From NCBI GenBank assembly GCA_016870215.1, contig VGCD01000007.1:16310-80309 (forward strand): 64,000 bases of DNA, in the 5' to 3' direction. The position numbers were made by a program, and so were the translations under genes. Positions 8,808 to 17,380 of the stretch are shown here, piece by piece (positions within the stretch are counted from its first letter, which is position 1; each line of letters starts with the position of its first letter). The notes below the pieces were generated by a model that worked only from the letters and a program-made list of their open reading frames with translations, had not been told where the DNA came from and did no database searches. Origin of the DNA: Actinomycetota bacterium (lineage in GTDB: Bacteria; Actinomycetota; Acidimicrobiia; Acidimicrobiales; Ilumatobacteraceae).

Positions 8808-9791
8808 GTGTCGACCAAGTCTTGGACCTCGCGCTGGGTGGCGCCAGTTGTCATTGCAATCGTGGTCGCTGGTTTCGGTGCAAGTGGTCTCGTGCGGGCG
8901 ACCAAGGCCCACCTCTCAGGGGTCAATCGCATTCCCTCGCTTGCCGCAGTTTTGTCGCCGCCATCTGACGTTGTCGAGAACTATCTGCTTGTTGGCTCAG
9001 ATTCGCGTGCCAACGCCGATCCGAGCGACGCCGACTATAAGGCGATTGCTGGCACATCAGTGAGTGGTCAAAGATCAGATTCGATCATGGTGCTGCGGCA
9101 TGACAAGGCCGACGGTTCTGCAAGCATCCTTTCGGTACCTCGCGACTTGTGGGTGAAAATTGGTGACGGAAGCAAAGCGCAGCGAATGAACACTGCATTT
9201 TCGCAAGGACCCGAAGTGCTGGTTCGCACACTTCAGCGCAATCTGAACATCCCTGTTCATCATTATTTGGAAGTCGACTTCGCCGGTTTCAAGGACATCG
9301 TCGACTCGATTGGCGGCGTGCTCGTGTGTCTCCCAGGTCCGGCACGCGACAAGTATTCAGGTCTGTACATCCCTCGTGGCGGCTGCAACATGTTGAATGG
9401 CCAGAAGGCGCTCGCATATGTCCGTAGTCGCCACTTTCAATTGAAAATCGATGGCGATTGGAAGCTCGATGGTTCGTCAGATCACGGTCGTACCGCGCGT
9501 CAACGAGACTTCATCTCCTCGCTCATCACCTCTGCGGTCAAACACGTTGCCAAGCATCCACTCGCCGCGGGTGATGTTCTGGCTGGTTTCGCCTCGGAAC
9601 TGAGCGCAGACCCAGCGCTCGACATGGCCGACATGATCAAGAAGTTGCGACCTGTTGCTGACTCTGGTGCAAAGTCCTATGCGTTGTCGACCACTGGCGA
9701 CAATGTCGGCGGTGCTTCAGTGCTGCGCCTCACGCAAGAGTCAGATGCCGTGCTTGCTTACTTCGCCGGAACAGGACCGATTCCGGCCTGA
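8808..9791 (+). CDS. LytR-CpsA-Psr (LCP) family cell-wall glycopolymer ligase
   Basis: LCP proteins transfer polyprenyl-phosphate-linked glycopolymers to peptidoglycan on the outer face of the membrane. The 327-aa protein has a short cytoplasmic N-terminus and one signal-anchor helix (about 11-32). The LCP domain follows: NYLLVGSDSRA, RSDSIMVLRHD, SILSVPRDLWV, RMNTAFSQG, HYLEVDFAGFKDIVDSIGG and YVRSRHF, with the Arg and Asp residues that bind the lipid phosphate. The extra C-terminal domain seen in larger LCP proteins is missing. The start is GTG 8808. The 3' end overlaps the convergent PAS-GGDEF-EAL gene by 34 bases. Confidence 0.9.
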   Translation: MSTKSWTSRWVAPVVIAIVVAGFGASGLVRATKAHLSGVNRIPSLAAVLSPPSDVVENYLLVGSDSRANADPSDADYKAIAGTSVSGQRSDSIMVLRHDKADGSASILSVPRDLWVKIGDGSKAQRMNTAFSQGPEVLVRTLQRNLNIPVHHYLEVDFAGFKDIVDSIGGVLVCLPGPARDKYSGLYIPRGGCNMLNGQKALAYVRSRHFQLKIDGDWKLDGSSDHGRTARQRDFISSLITSAVKHVAKHPLAAGDVLAGFASELSADPALDMADMIKKLRPVADSGAKSYALSTTGDNVGGASVLRLTQESDAVLAYFAGTGPIPA

Positions 9792-11719
9792 TAGCGCTGT
9801 GCGACCTGCTCTGTTGTGAGCGGCTTGCACACCAAGTTCCCCTGCAGTTGGTCGCAACCAAGCACCTTCAGGCGTTGCAGCTGATCGTCGGTGCTGACCC
9901 ATTCTGCGATGACCGTGAGATCAAGTGAGTGCGCAAGCTGAATGAGTGACCGAACAATGGGGTCGTCGCCGCCATCACTACGTCCGACATCGCGCACGAC
10001 GGTTCCATCGAGCTTCAGGCAATCAGCAGGGAAAGTTCGAAGGGCTGACAACGACGAGTAGCCGGCGCCAAAGTCGTCAACTGCGATGCGCACGCCGTGT
10101 CGCTTGAGAGTGGTAATGCTACGAAGAATTGCTGGATTGTTGTCGACAAGCGATGCCTCGGAGGTTTCGACGACTAACTGTGCACAGTCAAGGCCAACTT
10201 CACGAAGAATCGTGATGGTGCGATCAACGAATGTCGTGTCGGCAAGTTGTCGGCGTGTCGCATTGACATGGAGGGCAGTCTGTTTGCTCACCATGCCCGA
10301 GTCGATCCATGAGCGAAGACTCGTGCCGGCAGCGCCAAGTATCCAGTCGCCAATCGGGCCAATGAGTCCGGACTCGTCGGCCAATTCGAGGAAATCTGCA
10401 GGGCTCAGTTCGCCACGAGTGGGATGGGCCCAGCGAAGTAATGCTTCAAACGCCACGGTATGTCGCGCTTGAGAATGTTCTATCGGTTGGTACATCACGA
10501 AGAATTGGTCTGCAGCGAGTGCTTGTTCAAGTTGACCTGCAAGAACCACGCGTTCGCGCGCAGCACGATGCATGTCGTCGCTGTACAACTCGCTTCGACC
10601 GCGGCCGCGTTGTTTGGCTCGGTACATCGCTGTGTCGGCGCAACGCAACATAGTGACCGCGAGGTCTTCGGGTGCTTGTTGCGAGAGTTGCTCGCTGGTC
10701 GACATGGCTACGCCCACGCTGGCTCCGGAGTCGATTTCAACACCTTGAAGGACGAGTGGGCCAGTGATTGAGTGACGGATGCGCTCAGCAACGTCCATGG
10801 CGACGTGCTCGTCGAGCAGACCCTCGCACAAGACCACGAATTCATCGCCACCGATACGTGCCACAAGATCACTTGGGCGAGTGGCAGCCATCAGGCGCTT
10901 GGCGATTGACACAATCAGTTGGTCACCAACGACGTGTCCGATGGTGTCGTTGACATGTTTCAACTTGTCGAGGTCGATGAAGAGCACAGTGACCTGATTC
11001 TTTGTGGTCTTGCTGCGCTCAAGTGCTTCAGCTGTCTTGCGCAAGAAAAGCACACGATTCGGAAGTCCGGTAAGAGCGTCGTGGGTCGCCAATCGACCCA
11101 GTTCTCGTTGTTGGTTGCGCTCGTCGGTGATGTCTCGAGCGATGGTTGACCAATGGTCGAGGACTCCCTCGCGCGTACGGACTGATTGCACAACAACGGC
11201 GAGTGTGCGCGAGAGTCCTTCTGGTGAGCGGAATGCGACCTCTCCTTCCCAACGTCGTTGCGGTGTGCCTCCGGCATCAGGTGAGATGACGTCGCGTGGC
11301 AATTGGTCTCGCACGGCCTGCATGAACGTACGGGCGGCTATGTCGTTTCCTGTGTCGCTGTGTTCCTCGATGCCAAGCATGGTGCGAGCAATGTCATTGC
11401 AGAACGTCATCGCGCCGACTCTGTCGAACACCACGATGGCGTCACCAGATGCATCAAGAAGACCGACGAGTTGATCTGACAGTCGACGTTGCTCGACTGC
11501 TGTCGTGCAGTCAAGTGCAGTGCCGACGTACCCAGTGATGTCGCCACTGTCGCGAATTGGTTGCGTGGCGACTTGCACCCACATGGTCTCGCCGTTTGGT
11601 GTGCCGATTCGAAACTCGACAACGAATGGCGCAGATGTTTCTCTTGCTTGTTTCCACGCCCGTTCGCATGCTTGACGTTCATGGGGTTGAGCATTCACCC
11701 ACGGTGCAGTTCCCGGCAC
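9758..11719 (-). CDS. PAS-PAS-GGDEF-EAL cyclic-di-GMP signalling protein (5' end uncertain)
   Basis: From the first canonical start (GTG 11719) the protein is 653 aa. It begins in the middle of a PAS domain (to about 75), then has a second PAS (about 80-200), a GGDEF domain with intact IGGDEF (289-294) and an RPSD inhibitory site five residues before GGDEF, and an EAL domain (EALLRW at 425-430; DDFGAGYSSL near 548). Both synthesis and hydrolysis of c-di-GMP look possible. The same frame is open upstream to 11909 and encodes the missing first half of PAS 1 (ALPIGIFETDTD...), but with no ATG, GTG or TTG. An ATC at 11833 would give a natural N-terminus of about 691 aa. No membrane segments are seen. 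Confidence 0.85.
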   Translation of the reverse strand: MPGTAPWVNAQPHERQACERAWKQARETSAPFVVEFRIGTPNGETMWVQVATQPIRDSGDITGYVGTALDCTTAVEQRRLSDQLVGLLDASGDAIVVFDRVGAMTFCNDIARTMLGIEEHSDTGNDIAARTFMQAVRDQLPRDVISPDAGGTPQRRWEGEVAFRSPEGLSRTLAVVVQSVRTREGVLDHWSTIARDITDERNQQRELGRLATHDALTGLPNRVLFLRKTAEALERSKTTKNQVTVLFIDLDKLKHVNDTIGHVVGDQLIVSIAKRLMAATRPSDLVARIGGDEFVVLCEGLLDEHVAMDVAERIRHSITGPLVLQGVEIDSGASVGVAMSTSEQLSQQAPEDLAVTMLRCADTAMYRAKQRGRGRSELYSDDMHRAARERVVLAGQLEQALAADQFFVMYQPIEHSQARHTVAFEALLRWAHPTRGELSPADFLELADESGLIGPIGDWILGAAGTSLRSWIDSGMVSKQTALHVNATRRQLADTTFVDRTITILREVGLDCAQLVVETSEASLVDNNPAILRSITTLKRHGVRIAVDDFGAGYSSLSALRTFPADCLKLDGTVVRDVGRSDGGDDPIVRSLIQLAHSLDLTVIAEWVSTDDQLQRLKVLGCDQLQGNLVCKPLTTEQVAQRYQAGIGPVPAK

Positions 11720-11905
11720 GACCGCTGCGCCACCAAGAACGAGAGTTCGAAATGCATCGTTGCCACTGCGGAGACGACAGTCAGTGTCAGTCTCGAAAAT
11801 GCCAATCGGCAGGGCAGAGGCTGATGTGTCGATGGCTTCAGTTTCGCAGGTTCCCCACGCTGGGCGGTGGAATGACTTCGCTCGGTGACAGATGCCGGCT
11901 GTTCT

Positions 11906-12529
11906 TTACGCGCCTTTCGCGACGAACTCGGTGCTCGTGGCATCGAGCGCTGCGCTCTCCATCGCAGCCAGCACGGTCGTTGTGTCATCGCCCGTTCCCG
12001 CTTCGATCACCTGGTCTAGTGCGTACAACGTGAGCAGATAGGAGGTTCCCTCTGCAGAGTCGGGGCAGGGAGCTGCGTAGCCAATGTCGCCACGGGAGTT
12101 CTTCGCTACGACCGCTGTCGCTGGCAGCGGCTCACCTTCGGCGATGCCGGTGAGTGTCGGTTCAAGATTGGTAACGACCCACAACACGTTGTTTGGGTCA
12201 TCAGACTCGCTGAGCACAAATCCGAGAGATTTTGTTCCGGTGCCAATGCCGGCCCAGGACAGAGCTGGAGTCACGCCGCTGCCGGCACAGGTGTGCTTGG
12301 CCGCAATCACACCGCCCTCTTCCCAGGATCCTGAGACAGACAAGAACGTCGCGGGTTCAGTCACCGCATCTTGGGTTGGGTCGACAGTGGTGGCAACGGT
12401 GGTTTGCGTGATGGTGTCTGTCTGGTCATCGCGCGGAGGAGACATGTCGCGACCGTCGTTGGTGGAACAACCTGCGAGCATGATCGCCACAGTCGCAAGG
12501 AGCGTGACTCTCGTGATTCGAGAACGCAT
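11906..12529 (-). CDS. Raf kinase inhibitor-like (PEBP / YbhB-YbcL) lipoprotein
   Basis: From ATG 12529 the protein is 207 aa; a GTG at 12547 would add six residues. A lipoprotein signal peptide ends in a LAGC lipobox near residue 21, followed by a polar linker rich in Asp and Thr. The rest is a phosphatidylethanolamine-binding-protein fold: ALSWAGIGTGTKSLGFVLSE, then DPNNVLWVVTNLEPT and a YLLTLYALDQ segment. Bacterial members have no firm biochemical role. The stop codon (11908-11906) is in the same frame as the downstream PAS-GGDEF-EAL gene. It is divergent from mca. Confidence 0.85.
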   Translation of the reverse strand: MRSRITRVTLLATVAIMLAGCSTNDGRDMSPPRDDQTDTITQTTVATTVDPTQDAVTEPATFLSVSGSWEEGGVIAAKHTCAGSGVTPALSWAGIGTGTKSLGFVLSESDDPNNVLWVVTNLEPTLTGIAEGEPLPATAVVAKNSRGDIGYAAPCPDSAEGTSYLLTLYALDQVIEAGTGDDTTTVLAAMESAALDATSTEFVAKGA

Positions 12530-12573
12530 TGTTGGGCGACGTGTCACACGCTCAGCCTAATGATTGATGTGTC

Positions 12574-13536
12574 ATGACGGGCCGTCGGCAAGCACGTCTC
12601 ACTAGCATGACGATGATGTCGACGCGAGACGTTTCACCACAGGACACGTCGCGGTTGTCGCTGCTCGCAGTGCATGCACACCCCGATGACGAGGCTTCAA
12701 AGGGTGCCCCGACCGTCGCAAAGTATGCAGCGCAGGGCGTTCACACTGTGCTTGTGTGCTGCACGGGTGGCGAAGAAGGTGACTTGCAGAACCCTTCGCT
12801 TCGTGAACCCGGACAGCCGTTTCATGGTCTCTCGCCAGAAGAAGAACGCCAAGTACTGGCGGATCTTCGACCACAAGAGTTGAAGCTCGCCACTGACATC
12901 ATCGGTTACCACTCTGTGCACATGTTGGGGTATCGCGACAGCGGCATGGCTGATTCAGATTCGAACAACAATCCTGCGTGTTTTCACATAGCCGATCTCG
13001 ACGAGGCAACCGAGCGCCTGGTGCGCATCATTAGAGCAGAGAAGCCACACGTCATCCTCACCTACAACGACGACCAAACTGGTTATCCGCATCCCGACCA
13101 CCTTCGTGTTCACGATGTGAGTGTTCTCGCGTTCCAGCGTGCAGGTGATCCGTTTTGGTACGCCGATGCCGGCGAACCATGGCAGCCACTCAAGATGTAT
13201 TACACACTGTGGTCGAAGAAACGAATTGTCACCATTCACGAGGCCATGATCAAGAAAACGGGGACATCGCCTTACAACGACGAGTGGCTGAATCGACCGT
13301 CACAAGACCATCGCATCACGACACGTATCGACGTTGGTCAGTACCTGTGGGCCCGAAGTGGCGCGCTTCGTGCACACGCCACGCAGGTCGACCCCAATGA
13401 GTCGTGGTGGTTTGGTCTTGATGATGCAGAACTTGCTCATGTGTACCCATGGGAGGAGTGGGTGCTGGCGGTTTCCGCTGTTGGCGGAACAGAAGACGGC
13501 ACCTTTGAAGATGACTTGTTTCGAGGTGTTGTGTGA
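12574..13536 (+). CDS. mca: Mycothiol S-conjugate amidase, LmbE/PIG-L family
   Basis: Mca cleaves mycothiol S-conjugates of toxins to a mercapturic acid and GlcN-inositol; it is a zinc enzyme in the cytosol. The protein (320 aa) has the AHPDDE zinc motif at 35-40, CTGGEEGD, GYRDSGM, YPHPDH and RAHATQVDPN, the last a feature that favours Mca over the deacetylase MshB. The first 11-14 residues are atypical, so the true start may be ATG 12607 or 12613. Its stop overlaps the next gene by 4 bases (GTGTGA). The presence of Mca implies that the organism makes mycothiol. Confidence 0.88.
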   Translation: MTGRRQARLTSMTMMSTRDVSPQDTSRLSLLAVHAHPDDEASKGAPTVAKYAAQGVHTVLVCCTGGEEGDLQNPSLREPGQPFHGLSPEEERQVLADLRPQELKLATDIIGYHSVHMLGYRDSGMADSDSNNNPACFHIADLDEATERLVRIIRAEKPHVILTYNDDQTGYPHPDHLRVHDVSVLAFQRAGDPFWYADAGEPWQPLKMYYTLWSKKRIVTIHEAMIKKTGTSPYNDEWLNRPSQDHRITTRIDVGQYLWARSGALRAHATQVDPNESWWFGLDDAELAHVYPWEEWVLAVSAVGGTEDGTFEDDLFRGVV

Positions 13537-13784
13537 GTTCGAAGAAGAAAGATGACGTGGTGGTTCAGTACCGTGTGCAATTCGGCAAGGGCGATGAAGC
13601 AATCTCAGGGCCCGATGATGCAGATGTAGTTGTGCGTGTTGTATCGAAAGATGCTGCAGCTGACCCGAGCTTGGCTTTCATGCAAGGCAAGTTGAAGGCC
13701 GAAGGAAGCACCGGCGCACTGTTCAAAGTGTTGATGTCAGGCGAAGCCGCCAGCGAAATCAGTCGGCTCGCATCGCGTCCCTGA
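13533..13784 (+). CDS. Small protein resembling the C-terminal half of an SCP2 sterol-carrier domain
   Basis: The 83-aa protein starts with GTG inside the mca stop codon, so it is translationally coupled. Residues 25-70 (DDADVVVRV, then DPSLAFMQGKLKAEGSTGALFKVL) follow the pattern of the last strands and helix of SCP2 domains, whose MxGKLKxxG motif is typical. Full SCP2 domains are about 100 aa, so about a third is missing or unrecognised. A lipid-binding role is speculative. The 3' end overlaps the convergent deacetylase gene by 26 bases. Confidence 0.7.
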   Translation: MSSKKKDDVVVQYRVQFGKGDEAISGPDDADVVVRVVSKDAAADPSLAFMQGKLKAEGSTGALFKVLMSGEAASEISRLASRP

Positions 13785-14610
13785 GGGCGCGGTAACCAAT
13801 CAACACTGCGCCGCTCTTTGCGACGACGTCCGCAAAACCAGTGTCGGTGGTGACGAGAGCAAGGTCATCAACCCAACCAGAGGCGGTTGGCCCCAGTGCG
13901 TGAACTTCCGGCGTGTCGATGGCTGGTTGCACGTGAATTTCGGTGACACCCGGCTGCAATGAATTAATTGCGGCGATGACACGGTCGCGGCTTCCTGCAC
14001 GCCAATCATGATCAAAGTGGTCGGGGAAGATCACGCCTTCATCTGCTGCTAGCGCACGGAATGGGAAACCGGCTTGTGTCTGATCGATGGTCGAGGGCAG
14101 CCGTACGGGAAGACGAAACTCAACGGCAAGTTCGAGATAGATGTCGAAGAACTCGGGGCGCAGCGTGATGGCACTGAGATGTGGCGCGAGATGTGTGACG
14201 TCGATGCCCCACGCGATGGCGCGTTCGATTTGGGCTCGGCATTCGCGTAACACTTCGCTCGGGTCAGCGTGCTCCCACAAATCGTCGATGGACCGAGGGA
14301 AGCCACCTTCACCGGACAACAACGACGGAGCATGGGTGAGTGGGCCCCACCTGTAGCTCAGATGTTCTGCATTCAGCGTGAGGTGCACGCCGATGTCGTC
14401 TCCGTTGTACATGTCGGCCGCATGTCTGGCCCATGGGGCAGGGACCATGATGGAGGCACACGTTGCCAGGCCGTCTCGGATTGCCGTGTACACGCCGATG
14501 TTGGCCGCGTGACACGACCCAAGGTCATCGCAACTGAGGATGACGAGTTTGGTGTCGGGTGAGTACCCAAGTCGTTCGGCCAGAGTTGACTGGGCGGACT
14601 GCGAGGTCAT
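13759..14610 (-). CDS. ChbG/HpnK (YdjC) family carbohydrate deacetylase
   Basis: The protein (283 aa) belongs to the YdjC family, metal-dependent deacetylases of N-acetylated saccharides. Visible motifs are SCDDLGSCHAAN (26-37, metal-binding Asp pair), IGVHLTLNAEH (about 72-82, metal His), THLAPHLS (about 138-145; usually HxDxH, here HLAPH) and a late EIHVQP strand with another His. The central Asp of the HLDSH motif is replaced, which may alter activity. The ATG at 14610 is well placed. No chitobiose or hopanoid genes are nearby, so the substrate is unknown. Confidence 0.82.
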   Translation of the reverse strand: MTSQSAQSTLAERLGYSPDTKLVILSCDDLGSCHAANIGVYTAIRDGLATCASIMVPAPWARHAADMYNGDDIGVHLTLNAEHLSYRWGPLTHAPSLLSGEGGFPRSIDDLWEHADPSEVLRECRAQIERAIAWGIDVTHLAPHLSAITLRPEFFDIYLELAVEFRLPVRLPSTIDQTQAGFPFRALAADEGVIFPDHFDHDWRAGSRDRVIAAINSLQPGVTEIHVQPAIDTPEVHALGPTASGWVDDLALVTTDTGFADVVAKSGAVLIGYRALRDAMRAD

Positions 14611-14631
14611 GCTGTGACGCTATCTGTGCAA

Positions 14632-15156
14632 TTAGTCGTCGCACACGGCCCACAGACCAAGTTGTGCGGCGCGTGCTTGCTCGGCGGCGCGCGCGAAGTC
14701 GTCTGCATATGCGATGTTTGGCTCGATTCGTAGCGGCGTGGCGAAGCCATCGATGACCAACGATTTATTCACGAATAATCCGTCGTCGACGCGGCGCAGG
14801 TAGGCGAGCAGTCGTCCGTATCGATCACGCGCCTCGATGTCGCGTTCAACTCGAACCTTTGTTCCTGCGGGCAGCAATGTCTTCGTACGCTCTGAGGCTT
14901 CAGGGCCAAAGCATTCCACCGGTGAGTTTGGCTTCACTGTCTCGGGTGTATCGATGCCGATGAGTCGCACCGTTTCCTCGGTGTTTGTAAAGGCGAGCGC
15001 AACCGTGTCTCCGTCGACGACGCGTGTCACCGATGCAACGTCGGGAGAAGAGTTGTCGGACGACGTACATGCCGACAATGCGACAAAAATGGCAGTTGCT
15101 ACGAGGAGTCGACCACCAATTTTCACACTGCGCGCCGTTGGCTTCGAGATGGTCAC
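14632..15156 (-). CDS. Thermonuclease (SNase-like) family lipoprotein
   Basis: From GTG 15156 the protein is 174 aa with a lipoprotein signal (VALSAC lipobox near residue 33). The SNase OB-fold shows VDGDTVAL, RLIGIDTPET and the DRYGRLLAYL segment, which hold the calcium Asp residues and the catalytic Arg, Glu and Arg of staphylococcal nuclease. The frame is open to 15267, but that extension overlaps the thiolase and adds no signal-peptide features. It is predicted to be anchored outside the membrane, where it would degrade nucleic acids, perhaps for phosphate or carbon. It follows the thiolase by 25 bases. Confidence 0.85.
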   Translation of the reverse strand: MTISKPTARSVKIGGRLLVATAIFVALSACTSSDNSSPDVASVTRVVDGDTVALAFTNTEETVRLIGIDTPETVKPNSPVECFGPEASERTKTLLPAGTKVRVERDIEARDRYGRLLAYLRRVDDGLFVNKSLVIDGFATPLRIEPNIAYADDFARAAEQARAAQLGLWAVCDD

Positions 15157-15181
15157 GCCACGATGTGTGACGTGACGCGCG

Positions 15182-16369
15182 TCAGAGACGCTCGATGAGT
15201 GTTCCGGTTCCGAGGCCACCGCCGCAGCACATCGAGATAAGTCCGTAACGACCACCGGTGCGCTCAAGCTCGTTCACGGCTTTGGTCATGAGGAAGGCAC
15301 CAGTGCAGCCGAGCGGATGTCCGAGCGCGATTGCTCCGCCATTCGGATTCGTCTTTTCCAAATCTGCTCCGGTTGCACGCGCCCATGACAACACGACGGA
15401 AGCAAACGCTTCGTTGATTTCGAACGTGTCGATGTCACTGATCTTCAGGTTGTTACGAGCGAGCAGTCGTTCTGTTGAGTCGATCGGACCCGTCAGCATG
15501 AGAACCGGGTCGACGCCCACGAGGCACGTGTCAACGACTCGCGCACGCGGCTTCAAGTTCAGCTCCTTGGCCTTCTCTTCCGTCATCATCAACATCGCTG
15601 CTGCGCCATCGGAAATCTGTGATGAGTTGCCTGCGGTATGCACGCCATTTTCACGAGCAACGGGCTTCAGACCAGCCAGTGCCTCGCGGTTGGTCTCACG
15701 GATGCCTTCGTCGCGCTGCACTTTGTGTGTCGTGCCGGTGGGCTTTCCTTCTTCATCGACATCTGGTGCGTCGATAGGAATCGACTGGCCGTCAAAGCGA
15801 CCCTCTGCCCATGCACGCGCACCACGTTGTTGTGATGACAATGCGAATGCGTCGGCATCGTCACGAGTGACGCCGTACTTGTCGGCTATGCGTTCTGCAC
15901 CTTCGAATTGTGATGTGAATTCATAGCGACCGAAATAGGTCTTTGGAATCGGAACGCCAAGACCCAATTTCTTCGACGAGTTGATGCCGATGGGGATGCG
16001 ACTCATCACTTCGACACCACACGCGACAGCGATGTCAACAACACCGGAAGCCACCAGTGAAGTGGCGACGTTGGTGGCCTGCTGCGACGAACCGCACTGC
16101 GTGTCAACTGTGGTGGCGGCTGTGGTCATGGGAAGGCCAGAGGCCAACCATGCGATGCGAGTGACGTTGAAGCTCTGTTCGCCGACCTGGCTCACGCATC
16201 CACCGACGACTTGTTCAACGAGTGCCGGGTCGATGCCGACGCGGTCCATGAGACCCTTCTGGACGGCACCGAGAAGATCGGCGGGGTGCATGGTGGCGAG
16301 ACCGCCACCGCGGCGTCCAATAGGGGTGCGGAGGGCGTCGACGATGACAACGGAACGTGGTGATGACAT
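15182..16369 (-). CDS. Acetyl-CoA acyltransferase (thiolase), FadA family
   Basis: The protein (395 aa) cleaves 3-ketoacyl-CoA in beta-oxidation. It has the nucleophilic Cys in DTQCGSSQQA (near 92), the NEAFA motif (near 318), the GGAIALGHPLGCTGA His motif (near 345-359) and the C-terminal CCGGGLG with the proton-donating Cys. NPNGGAIALGHPLG and the overall spacing resemble the actinobacterial degradative thiolases (FadA5/FadA6 group). It may work with the dehydrogenases, hydratases and ligases at 24.8-28.6 kb and 39.5-41.3 kb, although it is not in their operons. Confidence 0.9.
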   Translation of the reverse strand: MSSPRSVVIVDALRTPIGRRGGGLATMHPADLLGAVQKGLMDRVGIDPALVEQVVGGCVSQVGEQSFNVTRIAWLASGLPMTTAATTVDTQCGSSQQATNVATSLVASGVVDIAVACGVEVMSRIPIGINSSKKLGLGVPIPKTYFGRYEFTSQFEGAERIADKYGVTRDDADAFALSSQQRGARAWAEGRFDGQSIPIDAPDVDEEGKPTGTTHKVQRDEGIRETNREALAGLKPVARENGVHTAGNSSQISDGAAAMLMMTEEKAKELNLKPRARVVDTCLVGVDPVLMLTGPIDSTERLLARNNLKISDIDTFEINEAFASVVLSWARATGADLEKTNPNGGAIALGHPLGCTGAFLMTKAVNELERTGGRYGLISMCCGGGLGTGTLIERL

Positions 16370-16471
16370 GCCTCGAATCTAGTTTGCGAGGGCTTCGGTC
16401 GGCGAGTGCGGTAATCAGCGCGGCGCAGTGACAACTAGTCGTCCGGCAAAGTTGCTGGATACGGTGAGGAC

Positions 16472-17380
16472 ATGCCGTCTGCATCGCGAACCACTGCAAT
16501 CAGTCTTGGAAAAGTGGGTCTCTGGGCCTTTGACCTCGACACCATTCCGATGTCGCAGGCGTGTGACATCGCCGGTGATATCGAAGCAATGGGTTTCCGT
16601 GCACTCTGGGTACCAGAGGCTGTTGGTCGCGAACCTTTTGCAAGTTGTTCTGCCTTGTTGTCGGCGACGTCGAAGTTGGTGATGGCAACTGGCATTGCAA
16701 GTTTGCATGCGCGAACAGCACAGACGATGCAAGCCGGGTGGAAGACATTGAGCGAGGCCTTTCCAGAGCGATTTCTGCTCGGCATCGGAGTCAGTCATCA
16801 GCCAATGGTGGAAGGCGCACACGGCAAGAACTATTCAAAGCCGTACACGACGATGGTCGAATATCTCGACGCGATGGACCGTGGTCTCTTCTTCGCAGCT
16901 CCACCAACTGTCGCGCCTCGTCGTGTGCTTGCTGCACTGGGGCCGAAGATGCTCGCGTTGGCTGCAGAACGCACAGAAGGAGCGCATCCATATTTCACTC
17001 CTGTCGAACACACAGCTGAAGCCCGCGCGATCATGGGCCCCGATGCGTTGCTTGCACCAGAAGTGGCCGTCGTGTTCGAAACAGACCCCTCACGTGCTCG
17101 TGAGGTCGCTCGCCAGTACATGGCGATGTACTTGGCATTGCCCAATTATGCGAACAACCTGAAGAGGCTTGGCTGGGATGAGTTGGATATCACCGGTGCT
17201 TCGGATGCGATCGTCGATGCCATCGTGGGTTGGGGTAGCACTGATGAAGTGCTGGCGCGCGTCAAAGCGCATCTTGATGCAGGCGCTGACCATGTGTGTG
17301 TTCAAGTTCTGGGTGCCGCTCCAGGCTCGGTGCCCGTCGATCAGTGGCGCGAACTTGCTGCTGCAACCAAGGACTGGTGA
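16472..17380 (+). CDS. LLM-class F420-dependent oxidoreductase
   Basis: The protein (302 aa) is a luciferase-like TIM barrel. It shows GKVGLWAFDLDTIP near the N-terminus, FRALWVPEAVGREPFA, TGIASLHARTAQTMQAGW, and FLLGIGVSHQPMVEG with the usual Gly-rich F420-binding strand. Members of this group transfer hydride from reduced F420 to unknown substrates. Its stop codon overlaps the ATG of the next gene (TGATG), so the two are coupled. It starts at ATG 16472 with GAGGA just ahead, at very short spacing. Confidence 0.85.
   Translation: MPSASRTTAISLGKVGLWAFDLDTIPMSQACDIAGDIEAMGFRALWVPEAVGREPFASCSALLSATSKLVMATGIASLHARTAQTMQAGWKTLSEAFPERFLLGIGVSHQPMVEGAHGKNYSKPYTTMVEYLDAMDRGLFFAAPPTVAPRRVLAALGPKMLALAAERTEGAHPYFTPVEHTAEARAIMGPDALLAPEVAVVFETDPSRAREVARQYMAMYLALPNYANNLKRLGWDELDITGASDAIVDAIVGWGSTDEVLARVKAHLDAGADHVCVQVLGAAPGSVPVDQWRELAAATKDW

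Noticed and set aside
11906..11908. The PEBP lipoprotein and PAS-GGDEF-EAL genes as one protein read through the TAA
   Set aside because: The PEBP domain is complete and secreted, whereas the c-di-GMP domains must be cytosolic; without a membrane helix between them a fusion makes no topological sense. The missing start is kept as a separate finding.
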